Positions 50,009 to 58,777 of a stretch of 64,000 nt of DNA are shown piece by piece (positions within the stretch are counted from its first letter, which is position 1; each line of letters begins with the position of its first letter). The translations under genes and the position numbers were made by a program. Origin of the DNA: CAWJPW01 sp963844845 (GTDB lineage: Bacteria; Acidobacteriota; Thermoanaerobaculia; Thermoanaerobaculales; Sulfomarinibacteraceae); contig CAWJPW010000011.1 in the NCBI GenBank assembly GCA_963844845.1, positions 558,001-622,000 on the forward strand, given 5' to 3'. The notes under the pieces are model-generated. The model ran no database searches and had not been told where the DNA came from. It worked only from the letters and a program-made list of their open reading frames with translations.

Positions 50009-51088
50009 TCACACGTGGCGAACGTGCGCCGACCGCGCGAAGGTCTCGCCAGCGTGCTTGAAATCGTCGATGTGGTACTTCGTGAACGGGATACCGGTGA
50101 GCTTGAAGAACTGCGGCCAGCCGATCCGCTCGATCCACTCGCCGAGACGCTCGTGCTTGCGCGCGTTCTTGGCGTACACCTCGACGATGTTCGTCACCGC
50201 CTCGACCACCTCGGGCCAGCGCGGCGGGTTGTTGGGCAGGTAGGGGATTGCGAGCTTCGAGAACTTCGGCTCGCTGCGGGCGTTGGACACCTTGCCGCCC
50301 ACCCAGATGGAGATGCCGTCCGCCTCGGCGTTGTTGATCTTCACCGCCGGGCACACGGTGTAGCAGTTGCCACAGTACATGCACTGCTGCTCCTCGATCT
50401 CCACCGACTGCTTGCCGTCCACCGTGGTGGGCCGGATGGCCCCGGTGGGGCACGAGGACACCAGGGTCGGGATCTCGCACATCTTAGGCAGGTCGCTGTG
50501 GTCGATCACCGGCGCCTTGGTGTGCACACCGAGGATGGCGATGTCGGAGCAGTGCACGGCGCCGCACATGTTGAGGCAGCAGGCCAGCGCCACGCGGAGC
50601 TTGGCCGGCAGATCCATGTTCTCGAAGTGGGGCATGAGCTCGTCCATCACCGCCTTGACCACGCCCGAGGCGTCGGTGGCCGACGAGTGGCAGTGCACCC
50701 AGCCCTGGGTATGGACGATGCTGGAGATGGAGTTGCCCAGGCCGCCCACCGGGTTCCCCATCGCCTTGAGGTCGGCGATGAGGGGCTCGATGTTGGCCTC
50801 GTTGGTGAGCAGGAACTCGACGTTGTGGCGGCTGGTGAAGCGAAGGTAGCCGTCACAGTACTTGTCGGCGAGATCCGCGTACTCACGGATGGTGGTGATG
50901 GCGAGGAGGCGGGGGGAGGCGGCCCGCACCGTGTAGAGCTTGTCCCCGGACTCGCCCACGTGGACCATCACGCCGGGGCGGAGGATCTCGTGGTAGTCCC
51001 ACTTGCCGTAGTTCTTCTTCACCACCGGCGGCAGGAACTGATCGTAATGCGGTGGCCCGATGTCGGTCTTGCGTTGTGCCACAGCCAT
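50009..51088 (-). CDS. dsrB: dissimilatory sulfite reductase beta subunit
   Basis: 359 residues. Sirohaem/4Fe-4S domain with the cysteine cluster ACCLNMCGAVHCSD (about 169-182), a ferredoxin insert QCMYCGNCYTVCPA (236-247), and the characteristic N-terminal block RPGVMVHVGESGDKLYTVRA. With DsrA it forms the A2B2 core that reduces sulfite to the level carried on DsrC. It starts 13 bp after dsrA with GGAGGCAAGCC upstream. Normal length for DsrB (355-385). Confidence 0.97.
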   Translation of the reverse strand: MAVAQRKTDIGPPHYDQFLPPVVKKNYGKWDYHEILRPGVMVHVGESGDKLYTVRAASPRLLAITTIREYADLADKYCDGYLRFTSRHNVEFLLTNEANIEPLIADLKAMGNPVGGLGNSISSIVHTQGWVHCHSSATDASGVVKAVMDELMPHFENMDLPAKLRVALACCLNMCGAVHCSDIAILGVHTKAPVIDHSDLPKMCEIPTLVSSCPTGAIRPTTVDGKQSVEIEEQQCMYCGNCYTVCPAVKINNAEADGISIWVGGKVSNARSEPKFSKLAIPYLPNNPPRWPEVVEAVTNIVEVYAKNARKHERLGEWIERIGWPQFFKLTGIPFTKYHIDDFKHAGETFARSAHVRHV

Positions 51089-51101
51089 GGCTTGCCTCCT
51101 C

Positions 51102-52292
51102 CTACGCTTCCGCTTCTTCGAGCTCGTCCTCGAAGAAGATGTACGGGTTGGTCCGCGGGTGGGCGATCATCTCGGGCACCGGCTCGAGACCGATGGCGTC
51201 GAGGAAGTTGCCCAGGCCGACGCGCTGGATGAACTCACCCACGCGCTCCCGGTTCTTGCCGTTCTCGCCCCACACGTCCCAGATCGCCTCGGCCAGCTCC
51301 TTGAGGTCGTCGTAGGGGGCCTCCATCTCCAGGAATGGCACGAACACCGCCGACAGCAGGGCGCCGCCGATGATCGGAGCCTTGGCGCCGATCAGGATCG
51401 TGGCGCCGCGCTCCTTGCCGGGCTTGAGTGCCTTTGGCATCACGTTGATGCAGTGCATGCACTTGACGCACTGCGAGTTATCGATCTCGAGGGTGCTCCC
51501 GTCCCAGCCCATGCAGGAGGTCGGGCAGAAGTCCACAACCTCGGCCTGGATGTCGGTGCCGCCCTTGGCATACTCGCGCACCCGCTCCTGGTTGACCTGA
51601 ATGTCATCCTTCCAGGTACCGATGATCGACATGTCCGAGCGCGCGATCGAGGCGACGCAGTCGTTGGGGCAGCCGGAGAACTTGAACTTGTACTTGTACG
51701 GGAACATGGGGCGGTGCAGCTCGTCCTGGTACGACTGGGTGATGTCGTAGCAGGCGTTGAGCGTGTCGTAGCACGCCCACTCGCAGCGCGCCGGGCCCAC
51801 GCAGCAGCTCGGCGTGCGCAGGTCGGAGCCCGAGCCGCCGAGGTCGAAGCCCTTCTCGGTGAGCTCGGCGAAGGTCGGCTCGATCTCCTCGGTCCTGGAG
51901 CCGAGGAAGATGATGTCGCCCGTCGAGCCGTGCATGTTGGTAAGGCCCGAGCCGTGGCGGTCCCAGATGTCGCACAGGGTCCGCAGGGCGTCGGTGGTGT
52001 AGAACCAGGCCGAAGGCTGGTTGACGCGGTAGGTGTGGAACTCGGCCACAGCCGGGAACTCGGCGGCGAGGTCGGAGTAACGGCCGATGACGCCACCGCC
52101 ATAGCCCATCACCCCCACCAGGCCGCCGTGCTTCCAGTGCCCGATCCGCTCCTCGTAGGAACGCTCCAGCTGACCCAGGAGGTCCTGGATCATGGGCCGG
52201 TGCTTCTCCTTCTTGATCTCCTTGACGAAGCTCGGCCACGGCCCCTTCTCGAGCTCGTCCAGGAGCGGCGTCGCTCTCTCTTTCTCGCTCAT
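51102..52292 (-). CDS. dsrA: dissimilatory sulfite reductase alpha subunit
   Basis: 396 residues. Sirohaem/4Fe-4S ligands in PSCCVGPARCEWACYD (about 161-176) and FSGCPNDCVAS (206-216); substrate-channel region MHGSTGDIIFLG; ferredoxin insert DFCPTSCMGWDG plus QCVKCMHCINVMPKALK (274-290). These are all standard DsrA features with no missing ligand. Downstream of the YeiH-like transporter by 19 bp and expressed with it from the sigma-54 promoter at 53953. Whether it belongs to the reductive or oxidative DsrAB clade requires phylogeny; dsrD favours reductive. Confidence 0.97.
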   Translation of the reverse strand: MSEKERATPLLDELEKGPWPSFVKEIKKEKHRPMIQDLLGQLERSYEERIGHWKHGGLVGVMGYGGGVIGRYSDLAAEFPAVAEFHTYRVNQPSAWFYTTDALRTLCDIWDRHGSGLTNMHGSTGDIIFLGSRTEEIEPTFAELTEKGFDLGGSGSDLRTPSCCVGPARCEWACYDTLNACYDITQSYQDELHRPMFPYKYKFKFSGCPNDCVASIARSDMSIIGTWKDDIQVNQERVREYAKGGTDIQAEVVDFCPTSCMGWDGSTLEIDNSQCVKCMHCINVMPKALKPGKERGATILIGAKAPIIGGALLSAVFVPFLEMEAPYDDLKELAEAIWDVWGENGKNRERVGEFIQRVGLGNFLDAIGLEPVPEMIAHPRTNPYIFFEDELEEAEA

Positions 52293-52311
52293 GGCAACTC
52301 CTTTCTCAAAA

Positions 52312-53901
52312 TCAGATCTTGGACCAGTAGTCTGCGAAGACTACCGTTGACAGGAAGTAGCCCAGCGGCACGTTGACCATGACACCAACGGTGAAGGCCC
52401 AGAACGGCCGCAGGCCGAAGGTCGCCAGCTCCTTGAACCGCGTCGACAGACCGATGCACAGGAAGCAAAGCACGAAGGCCCAGGAACGCAGGCTCTTGAT
52501 GGGCGAGATCACCAGGGGCTTGAGCTCGCTCTCGAACCAGTCCGCCTTGTAGCGCAGCTGGGAGAGCGCCCAGATCTGGTCCTGGCGGAGCGTGGCGCTC
52601 TTGAGCAGGTTGTACTCGTCGATCTCCATCTCGCCGACGAAGGCGATGGTGCCGGCGGCGGCGTCGTAGCTGAACCTGTCGGCCAGCGATGCCGGCACCT
52701 GGTAGTCCGAAAAGTCGGCCGAGTAGGCGACCTTCCCGGCTTTGGTCTTGTAGGTGCCGTCGACCTTGGCGATACCGCTATGCCCCGCGGGTGGGGCCGC
52801 CGCCACCGCGCTCATGATCACCGAAGCGGCAAAGAACCCCAACACGAACTTGGGGAAGCGCTCCCAGATAATCCCGGCGCCCACCGTGCGCTTTCCAGCC
52901 TCGTCCTTCTCTTTGCTTTCCCAGAACATCACCGAAATGATCGATAGGACCAGGCACCAGATGCCGATCCAGATGTCGCGGCCGATGACCTTCATGAGGG
53001 TGAAGGTGTTGATGGGGGAGTCGCCGTACTTAGTGGCGAGCTCGGCAACGACCGCGAATCCGGCCGCGTCGGCGAACTCAGAGGTGCCGACCCAGGCCCC
53101 CGCCTCTCCCGGCGAGATGACGTCGGGCACCATGACCTTGGTGAGGAAGGTGAGCGCGAGGATCATCACGATGGCCCAGATCGAGACCACGGCGATGCCG
53201 ATGGCAATGTGATCCTTGTGCGCCTTGACCGCACCGCCCACCGCGATGGAGGCCGACACGCCGCACACCGCGCCGCCGGCGCCGAGCACCGCGCCGAACT
53301 GCGGCTCGAGCTTGAAGACCTTGGTGGCCACCAGGTAGATGGTCAGCCAGGTGCTCACCGACACGATGGTCGCCTGGATGAAGGCGATGGGACCCGCTGA
53401 GAAGATCAGCGTGAGCGGCAGCGTCGCGCCCAGCAGCACGATCCCGGTCTTGATGTAGTACTCGGTGCGCAGCGAGGTCTTGAACCACTCTGGGACCTTG
53501 ATGATGTTGCCGATGACGAGACCGATGAGCAGGGCCAGCAGCGGCGCCCCGAGGTCCCACTTCTTCATCGTCTCCCAGCCCGCGAGGTAGAACACCGCCG
53601 TCGAGCCCAAGAACAGGATGATGAAGCCGGGAATGAACTCCGACAGCTTGCGCCCCATGATCGCGATCGACACCGAGAAGACGATGCCGAAGACCAGGAA
53701 CACGATGGCGAACCCGCCGAGCTTGGCGCCGAGGTCGGCCCCGAGCTCGCCGAATGTTCCCCAGCTGCCGGGCTTCACCGCCCAGCCCTTGATGGTGCTG
53801 CCGCCGAAGTAGGCGCCCAGCGCGAGGATCACTACGCCGAGGCCGAGCCAGACGGCCCACCAGTCCTCGGTCTTCCAGAGCTTCTCGAGACCTTTAGCCA
53901 T
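52312..53901 (-). CDS. YeiH-family (putative sulfate exporter) membrane transporter, enlarged
   Basis: 529 residues from ATG 53901 behind GGGGAGGCGAC; the longer frame would start upstream of the transcript. About eleven membrane helices. Family blocks: GLVIGNIIKVPEWFKTSL, YYIKTGIVLLGATLPLTLIF, GAVLGAGGAVCGVSASIAVG, and a C-terminal CIGLSTRFKELATFGLRPFW. Ordinary YeiH proteins have about 340 residues; this one has an extra hydrophobic N-terminal part (about 1-115) and a hydrophilic insert at about 375-450 (DGTYKTKAGKVAYSADFSD). It is first in the dsrAB operon, so movement of sulfite, sulfate or another sulfur anion is a reasonable inference. Confidence 0.85.
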   Translation of the reverse strand: MAKGLEKLWKTEDWWAVWLGLGVVILALGAYFGGSTIKGWAVKPGSWGTFGELGADLGAKLGGFAIVFLVFGIVFSVSIAIMGRKLSEFIPGFIILFLGSTAVFYLAGWETMKKWDLGAPLLALLIGLVIGNIIKVPEWFKTSLRTEYYIKTGIVLLGATLPLTLIFSAGPIAFIQATIVSVSTWLTIYLVATKVFKLEPQFGAVLGAGGAVCGVSASIAVGGAVKAHKDHIAIGIAVVSIWAIVMILALTFLTKVMVPDVISPGEAGAWVGTSEFADAAGFAVVAELATKYGDSPINTFTLMKVIGRDIWIGIWCLVLSIISVMFWESKEKDEAGKRTVGAGIIWERFPKFVLGFFAASVIMSAVAAAPPAGHSGIAKVDGTYKTKAGKVAYSADFSDYQVPASLADRFSYDAAAGTIAFVGEMEIDEYNLLKSATLRQDQIWALSQLRYKADWFESELKPLVISPIKSLRSWAFVLCFLCIGLSTRFKELATFGLRPFWAFTVGVMVNVPLGYFLSTVVFADYWSKI

Positions 53902-53952
53902 GTCGCCTCCCCTTCTCGGTGATGGGCGTCGTGGGCGCCCGAAGGGGTGTTT

Positions 53953-53968
53953 TGCAACCGGCGTGCCA
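53953..53968 (-). promoter_or_regulatory. sigma-54 promoter of the YeiH-dsrAB-D-L-N-C operon
   Basis: On the minus strand TGGCACGCCGGTTGCA, a perfect consensus match. Predicted start near 53941, 40 nt before the transporter ATG. Confidence 0.88.
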
Positions 53969-54062
53969 GTCGTCCTCATCCTGATCGACCACGCAGGGCT
54001 TTCCTTTACAGATGTTTACTCTGTCGAGAGTTCTCTCATCCGGAGGGCGACCATCGGTTTCT

Positions 54063-54078
54063 GTTACGTGATGGTAAC
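54063..54078 (-). promoter_or_regulatory. putative activator site GTTAC-N6-GTAAC of the dsrAB operon
   Basis: Perfect inverted repeat GTTACGTGATGGTAAC, 94 bp upstream of the -24 element. Confidence 0.65.
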
Positions 54079-54165
54079 GACGGAGGGCCCCACAGCCCGC
54101 ACGCAGAGCCACGCCCGTCGAGTACGTTCGACGGGCGCGAGCGCCGTGCGCGGGCGGCAGCGGGA

Positions 54166-55776
54166 TCAGTGGAGATCCCACTCCAGGAAGCCCTCCTTCA
54201 CGTCGGTCATGGCGTTCACCACCAATTCGACCAGGCCGCCATAGGTGATGTGGCAGCGGTCCCACGCCTGGTAGTACGTCAAGATGTCTCGCATCTGGCC
54301 CTTGCAGTTCGAGCAGGGCGCACAGACGTACTTGTTGGTGTCGGGGCCGATACTGTCGCCGAAGGCGTCGAGAATCTGGGCGAACTTCTTCCGTCCGGCG
54401 ATGCGGGTGCGCCAGTCTGGGAAGTTCACCGACTGGCACACGGCGAACCCGGACCCGCCGCCGCAGCAGTAGTTGTCGACCCCATGCGGCTCCATCTCCC
54501 GAAACCGCGGTGCGATCTTCTTGAGGATGTTGCGCTGCGGCTGCACGATACCCATGGAGCGGGTGATATTGCAGGGATCGTGGAGGGTGACGGGGAAGTC
54601 GTTGCGCGCGGGGTCGAGGGCGATGCGGTCGTGGAGCACGAGGTCCTCGAGGAGCGGGAGGAAGCTCTCGCGGTGCGGCATCAGCTTGGCCGGGATCACC
54701 CGCTCGGCGATGGGCATGAACGCCTTGTGCGCGTGCCCGCACTCGCCCTCGAGCACCGTCTTGACCTTGAGCTTCTTGGCCACCGCGGCGTGCTTGAGGG
54801 CGACACGGGCGAGCTGGACGTCGTCATAGAAGAGACCGTAGTTCACCGAGTCGTAACCCACGAGCTCCGACGACATGGTCCAGCTCACCCCGGCTTGGGC
54901 GAAGATCACGGTGAACGCCATGAGGTTCTCGGGCCACGACAGGAACTCACCGGCATTGTGCATCACCAGGTAGTCGGCGCCCTCCACGTCGAAGGGCACC
55001 TTGAGCTCAAGCCCGGTTTTCTCCGCCAGGTCCTCTTCGATGAACTCCACAACGTCCATGAGCGCCGGCGGGTTGAGGCCGGTGGACGATCCGGTCACCA
55101 GCTGCTTGACGGTGCCGTCCTTGTGCAACTCGGGCATGGCGATGCCGAGCTCCTGGCTGAAGAGCTTGCGGATCTCGCGGCTGATGAGGCCGTTGTCGAC
55201 ACCCACCGGGCAGGTCTGGGCGCAGCGGCGGCAGAGGGTGCAGCGGTAGGAAAGCTCGGCAAGCCGCACCAGGGTGTCCCAGGTGAGCTCGATGTCATTG
55301 CCACGAAGGCGGGGGAGCACACCGCCGCCGGGGGTGATGTAGCGGTTTACGAGCTTGCGCAGGACCTCGGCTCGGAAGGTCGGCCGATAGACCTCGAGGT
55401 GACCCGACGCCTCGTAGATCGGGCACGCGTCGGCGCAGGTCTGGCATTTCACGCAGTTCTCCATGGACAGCATGAACGGCTGCAGAAAGGTCCAGTTGTC
55501 CTCCCTGGAGAAGAGCTTGGCGAGGCCCCGGAGGAAGCCGGCGACCACGCGCTCCTTCTCCTCCTCGCTGGCGGGCACCGGGATCCTGATCCCGGAGACG
55601 CCGTCGGGACCCGCCTCGATGCGCTGGAGCTGATCGTCGGTGAGCGGGGTGATGGGCTCGTCCTCCCAGTCCTCGTACGGATGGGGAAGCGGGGTCAGGT
55701 CAGCGACGTCGAAGGTCGCGATCTTGTCCACGTGCTTGCTGATGTCCTGGGGTCGGCGGAACGTGTTGTCAGCCAT
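54166..55776 (-). CDS. second DsrK/HdrD-like iron-sulfur protein
   Basis: 536 residues. Ferredoxin motifs CVKCQTCADACPIYEASG (about 108-125) and CTLCRRCAQTCPVG (about 180-193), then HdrD-type cysteine-rich segments HDPCNITRSMG and YCCGGGSGFAV, and a third cysteine pair in CAPCSNCKGQ. It shares the fold and cluster pattern of DsrK but has a different C-terminus and a longer N-terminus. It starts 2 bp after the DsrM-like gene. A DsrMK pair without J, O and P resembles the TmcBC part of the Tmc complex of sulfate reducers. Substrate unknown; likely a heterodisulfide- or DsrC-type thiol. Confidence 0.88.
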   Translation of the reverse strand: MADNTFRRPQDISKHVDKIATFDVADLTPLPHPYEDWEDEPITPLTDDQLQRIEAGPDGVSGIRIPVPASEEEKERVVAGFLRGLAKLFSREDNWTFLQPFMLSMENCVKCQTCADACPIYEASGHLEVYRPTFRAEVLRKLVNRYITPGGGVLPRLRGNDIELTWDTLVRLAELSYRCTLCRRCAQTCPVGVDNGLISREIRKLFSQELGIAMPELHKDGTVKQLVTGSSTGLNPPALMDVVEFIEEDLAEKTGLELKVPFDVEGADYLVMHNAGEFLSWPENLMAFTVIFAQAGVSWTMSSELVGYDSVNYGLFYDDVQLARVALKHAAVAKKLKVKTVLEGECGHAHKAFMPIAERVIPAKLMPHRESFLPLLEDLVLHDRIALDPARNDFPVTLHDPCNITRSMGIVQPQRNILKKIAPRFREMEPHGVDNYCCGGGSGFAVCQSVNFPDWRTRIAGRKKFAQILDAFGDSIGPDTNKYVCAPCSNCKGQMRDILTYYQAWDRCHITYGGLVELVVNAMTDVKEGFLEWDLH

Positions 55777-55778
55777 GC

Positions 55779-56675
55779 TCAGGATCCTTTCTGGGTCTCG
55801 GTGGGCATGGGCCCGGTCGCCACCTCACCCCACGACCGCCCGCTCCCCACGTGCGGTGCCGACCAGCTGACGCCGAAGTCCAGCGCGGACGTGAGCACCC
55901 GGTCCATGCGGCTGCCCTCGAACCGAGGCGCGTCGTCCCAGCGCACCTCGTGGTAGAGGAAGTACTTGGAGAAGATGTGGATCATGCGGGTGAACGGCAT
56001 GTACAGGAGAAAAACCGCGGCCAGCGTCATCTGCGCGGCCAACACTCCGGGAACCGTGAGCGGCTGGAAGTGGAGCGCCGCGGCCACCGCACCGGCGGCC
56101 AGCGCCATCCCCGGCCGCCCCGCCGCCACTAGGGCACTGAGCACACCCAGGGCCGCCAGCAGCAGGAGGTTGAGGCGATCCAGCGGTGCCGTGTAACCCG
56201 TTAACTTGCCATCGAAGGTGCGCAGCACCAGCAGGATCAGCGCCCCCAGCGCGAGCAGGCCGCCGGCGAGCAGGCCCAGCGGCCTGAGCACCACGACCAC
56301 GGAGGTCGGGATCACTCCCACTGCTAGGCCCACAAGCCCCACGGTGGTGAGGATCATCAAATAGAGCCCCCAGTGGAAGGGCAGTGAGCCCGCCCAGACG
56401 CGGCGGTTGTTGGCCCACACGCCACGCAGCAGGACGATCTCCTCAGCCATGGTGACGATCTCGCCCCACAGGCTGCGGCGGCGAGGCTTGGTCCACCACT
56501 CCTTCTCCTCGAGATAGGAGCCGCCGTGGTCGCGTCGGGGCTCGTGGGCCACCGGGTAGAGGTCCCAGCGCAGGTGCATGGGGGCTATGGCGTAGCGCAG
56601 CAGACGGGCGATGCTGCCCAGCACGAAGGCGACGACGCCGAGCCAGACGAGCCAGAGCAGGAGTGTTCCGGGCAT
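55779..56675 (-). CDS. second DsrM-like membrane cytochrome b
   Basis: 298 residues from ATG 56675, preceded by GAGGAGGAAGG. Five to six membrane helices with histidines in SLPFHWGLYLMILTTVG and in MIHIFSKYFLYHEVRW; NarI-like fold, probably binding haem b. It has the N-terminal cytoplasmic loop with EKEWWTKPRRRSLWGE seen in TmcC/DsrM-type proteins. Forms an operon with the DsrK-like gene. It would connect this second heterodisulfide-reductase-like subunit to menaquinone. A sigma-54 element lies 41 bp upstream of the start. Confidence 0.87.
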   Translation of the reverse strand: MPGTLLLWLVWLGVVAFVLGSIARLLRYAIAPMHLRWDLYPVAHEPRRDHGGSYLEEKEWWTKPRRRSLWGEIVTMAEEIVLLRGVWANNRRVWAGSLPFHWGLYLMILTTVGLVGLAVGVIPTSVVVVLRPLGLLAGGLLALGALILLVLRTFDGKLTGYTAPLDRLNLLLLAALGVLSALVAAGRPGMALAAGAVAAALHFQPLTVPGVLAAQMTLAAVFLLYMPFTRMIHIFSKYFLYHEVRWDDAPRFEGSRMDRVLTSALDFGVSWSAPHVGSGRSWGEVATGPMPTETQKGS

Positions 56676-56715
56676 CCTTCCTCCTCGGGGGCGGTAGCCC
56701 CGTTGCTTTCGGGAG

Positions 56716-56731
56716 AGCAAGAAGCGTGCCC
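56716..56731 (-). promoter_or_regulatory. sigma-54 promoter of the second dsrMK operon
   Basis: On the minus strand GGGCACGCTTCTTGCT, one mismatch (first base) to TGGCACG-N4-TTGCW. Confidence 0.75.
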
Positions 56732-56861
56732 CAGGCGGGCCCGGTTGGCGGAACGCTCTCGAATTTTCGCTCCGACCTCTCGTAATGAGAGCAAGTAGCT
56801 CGATCAGAACGAGTAAATGGCAAGAACCCCGGCGCTCAGAAGCCGCGCGCCGGGGCCTACA

Positions 56862-56901
56862 GTCACGAAACTGGAACTCTGCGACGTCACCGCCGCGTAA
56901 C
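56862..56901 (-). promoter_or_regulatory. paired imperfect activator sites of the second dsrMK operon
   Basis: GTCACGAAACTGGAAC (56862-56877) and GTCACCGCCGCGTAAC (56886-56901) each resemble GTTAC-N6-GTAAC. They are 24 bp apart centre to centre and 130-155 bp upstream of the -24 element. Confidence 0.45.
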
Positions 56902-56906
56902 GTTGA

Positions 56907-57683
56907 TCACTCGTCGCCGAGGAGGTCCCCGGCCGCTGAGCGTTTCTTCACCCACCCCGGGATCAGCGACAGCAGCACGAAGAACACCGCCGCCACCGCC
57001 AGGTAGATGAGGGTCTTCTTCACCGCCTCGGGCTGCCCGCCGGAGAGGATCACCTCACGGGCCGAGCCGGCGGCAAAGTTGAACGCGATGGTGGCGGGGA
57101 TCATGCACGGCAGCGTGACCAGCACGTAGGTGCTGAAGGGGATGTCGGTGAGCCCGTACACGTAGTTCTGGACGTTGAAGGGGAACACCGGCACCAGGCG
57201 GGTGATCATGAGCATGCGCCAGCCCTGCTTCTTCACCCCCTGGTCGATCTTCTTCAGTGCCTTGTTCTTCTCCACCCAGCCGGCCACCATGTCGCGGGCG
57301 GCGTAGCGCGCAATGAGAAAAGCCGCCGCCGCGCCGAGGTTGGCGCCGATGGTGGTCCACACCGAGCCCCACAGCGCGCCGAAGAGGAGGCCGCTGGCGA
57401 TGGACACCGGCAGGCCCGGCAGCATGAGCACGCAGGCGGCGATCCAAATGAGCACGAAGACCACCGGCGCCCACGCCCCGAGTCCGCGGAAGAGCGCATC
57501 GAGCCGTTCCACCCTCTCCTTGAGCGTACCGCCCTTGAGCATGTCGAAGAGCCCGAAGTGGTTGGCGACGAGCACCACGATCGCCAGCAGGACCAGGACG
57601 ATGACCAGCTTGAGCCATGGGCGGCCACGACGTGGCACTTCCGCCTGGGTATCCGGGTTCGCTGCCGTCGGGGGAACTGTCAT
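56907..57683 (-). CDS. VTT-domain (TVP38/TMEM64, DedA-like) membrane protein
   Basis: 258 residues from ATG 57683 with GGGAG at 6 nt. TM near 30-50, then the VTT core: FVLIWIAACVLMLPGLPVSI, LFGALWGSVWTTIGANLGAA, the G-x-x-R region ARYAARDMVAGWVEKNKALK, and FPFNVQNYVYGLTDIPFSTY. Proteins of this family move lipids or small solutes. They are often found beside rhodanese or mercuric/sulfur genes, as here. Probably co-transcribed with the rhodanese 78 bp upstream. Substrate unknown. Confidence 0.88.
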   Translation of the reverse strand: MTVPPTAANPDTQAEVPRRGRPWLKLVIVLVLLAIVVLVANHFGLFDMLKGGTLKERVERLDALFRGLGAWAPVVFVLIWIAACVLMLPGLPVSIASGLLFGALWGSVWTTIGANLGAAAAFLIARYAARDMVAGWVEKNKALKKIDQGVKKQGWRMLMITRLVPVFPFNVQNYVYGLTDIPFSTYVLVTLPCMIPATIAFNFAAGSAREVILSGGQPEAVKKTLIYLAVAAVFFVLLSLIPGWVKKRSAAGDLLGDE

Positions 57684-57707
57684 GGGCATCTCCCGTCTTC
57701 TCAACGA

Positions 57708-57746
57708 GAAGCAGCCGCGGGGACCGGCGAGGCCGGCCCCCGCGCT
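57708..57746 (-). terminator. hairpin between rhodanese and VTT genes
   Basis: GC-rich inverted repeat pairing GCAGCCGCGGGG with CCCCGCGCTGC around an inner CCGGC/GCCGG stem. It may be a partial terminator or an mRNA-stability element within the two-gene unit. Confidence 0.45.
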
Positions 57747-57761
57747 GCAGGTCAGGCCTCG

Positions 57762-58715
57762 TCAGTCAGCGACGATGGGGTTCTCGGAGTAGTAGCTCCA
57801 CTCGATCCACGAACCATCGTAGTTGTGCAGCATTGCCGGATCCCAGCCCATGAGGTAGAGGGCGAACATCTCGGTGGTGGTGCGCACGCCCGACTGGCAG
57901 TAGAAGATCTGGTGCTTGCTCTTGTCCATACCGTACTGGTCGATAACCTTCTGCACGCCGGCGGCGTCCTTGAACTCGGTGTACTGCTCACCCTCGGCCA
58001 CCGGCTGCTTGAACTCCTTCCAGTTGAGGAAGGTGGCCCAAGGAACCCGGCCCTTGCGGAAGGCGCCCTTCTTGAGCTTCTCACCGGTCCACTCGTCCTT
58101 CTCGCGGGTGTCCCACAGCTGGATCTCGGGGTCGGTCTTGGCCCGCCAGACCCAGTCCAGGTCCACGAGCCAGCCGCCCAGGGGCTGCGTCGCCGTGAAG
58201 GTGCCGGGGGTGACGTCGGGGGAGCCGAGGCGGTCGACATCGTAGCCCGCCGCCTTCCATGCCTGGTAGCCGCCGTCGAGGATGCGGGCGTCCGTCTTGC
58301 CGAAGAGATAGAAGCCCCACCAGACGCGGGCGGCATCGTACTTCTCGTCGTAGATCACGACAAGGGAGTCGTTGTTCACGCCCAGGCTGCGCGCGAACTT
58401 CTCGAAGTTGGGGCGGTCGAGCATCATCCCACCGAAGGGGTACGGCTCATTCTCCGCCGGCTCGTAGTCGCCGCGCCAGATGTTCACCGAGCCCGGGATG
58501 TGCCCGAGAGCATAGTCGGTGCTCTTGGCCACGGCGATGACCACGAGGTTAGGAGTCTTGGCGTCCATGAGGCTCTTGAGCTCTTTTGCGGTGATCAGAG
58601 ACTGACCCCGCTCGAAGCCCTTGTACTTTTCCGCCGCGATGGCGGGGCCGACGAGCACGAATGCCGCGACCAGGGCCACTGCCGCTGCCCGATACCAGAA
58701 ACCGCTGCGATTCAT
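57762..58715 (-). CDS. secreted two-domain rhodanese (thiosulfate sulfurtransferase)
   Basis: 317 residues from ATG 58715, 6 nt after AAGGAGG; the ATG two codons earlier is less well placed. Signal peptide MNRSGFWYRAAAVALVAAFV..AIA, so the enzyme is periplasmic. Two rhodanese modules: the N-terminal one lacks its cysteine (VIYDEKYDAARVWW has Asp in the loop), while the C-terminal one has the catalytic C about 274 in FYCQSGVRTTTE. Typical SseA-like length. It transfers sulfane sulfur from thiosulfate or a persulfide to a thiol acceptor. Controlled by its own sigma-54 promoter and so linked to the dsr genes. Confidence 0.9.
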   Translation of the reverse strand: MNRSGFWYRAAAVALVAAFVLVGPAIAAEKYKGFERGQSLITAKELKSLMDAKTPNLVVIAVAKSTDYALGHIPGSVNIWRGDYEPAENEPYPFGGMMLDRPNFEKFARSLGVNNDSLVVIYDEKYDAARVWWGFYLFGKTDARILDGGYQAWKAAGYDVDRLGSPDVTPGTFTATQPLGGWLVDLDWVWRAKTDPEIQLWDTREKDEWTGEKLKKGAFRKGRVPWATFLNWKEFKQPVAEGEQYTEFKDAAGVQKVIDQYGMDKSKHQIFYCQSGVRTTTEMFALYLMGWDPAMLHNYDGSWIEWSYYSENPIVAD

Positions 58716-58777
58716 TAGCATCCTCCTTGTCTCGAGTCCTTGACTGCGGCGGGAACATCCCGCCGACAGGGACCAGG

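Larger units (their letters stand above)
53902..54165. promoter_or_regulatory. regulatory region of the YeiH-dsrAB operon
   Basis: No gene. In order from the operon: leader, sigma-54 element (53953-53968), an AT-rich spacer with the imperfect palindrome ACTCTGTCGAGAGT at about 54018-54031, the inverted repeat (54063-54078), then the 3' end region of the second dsrK. Confidence 0.75.
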
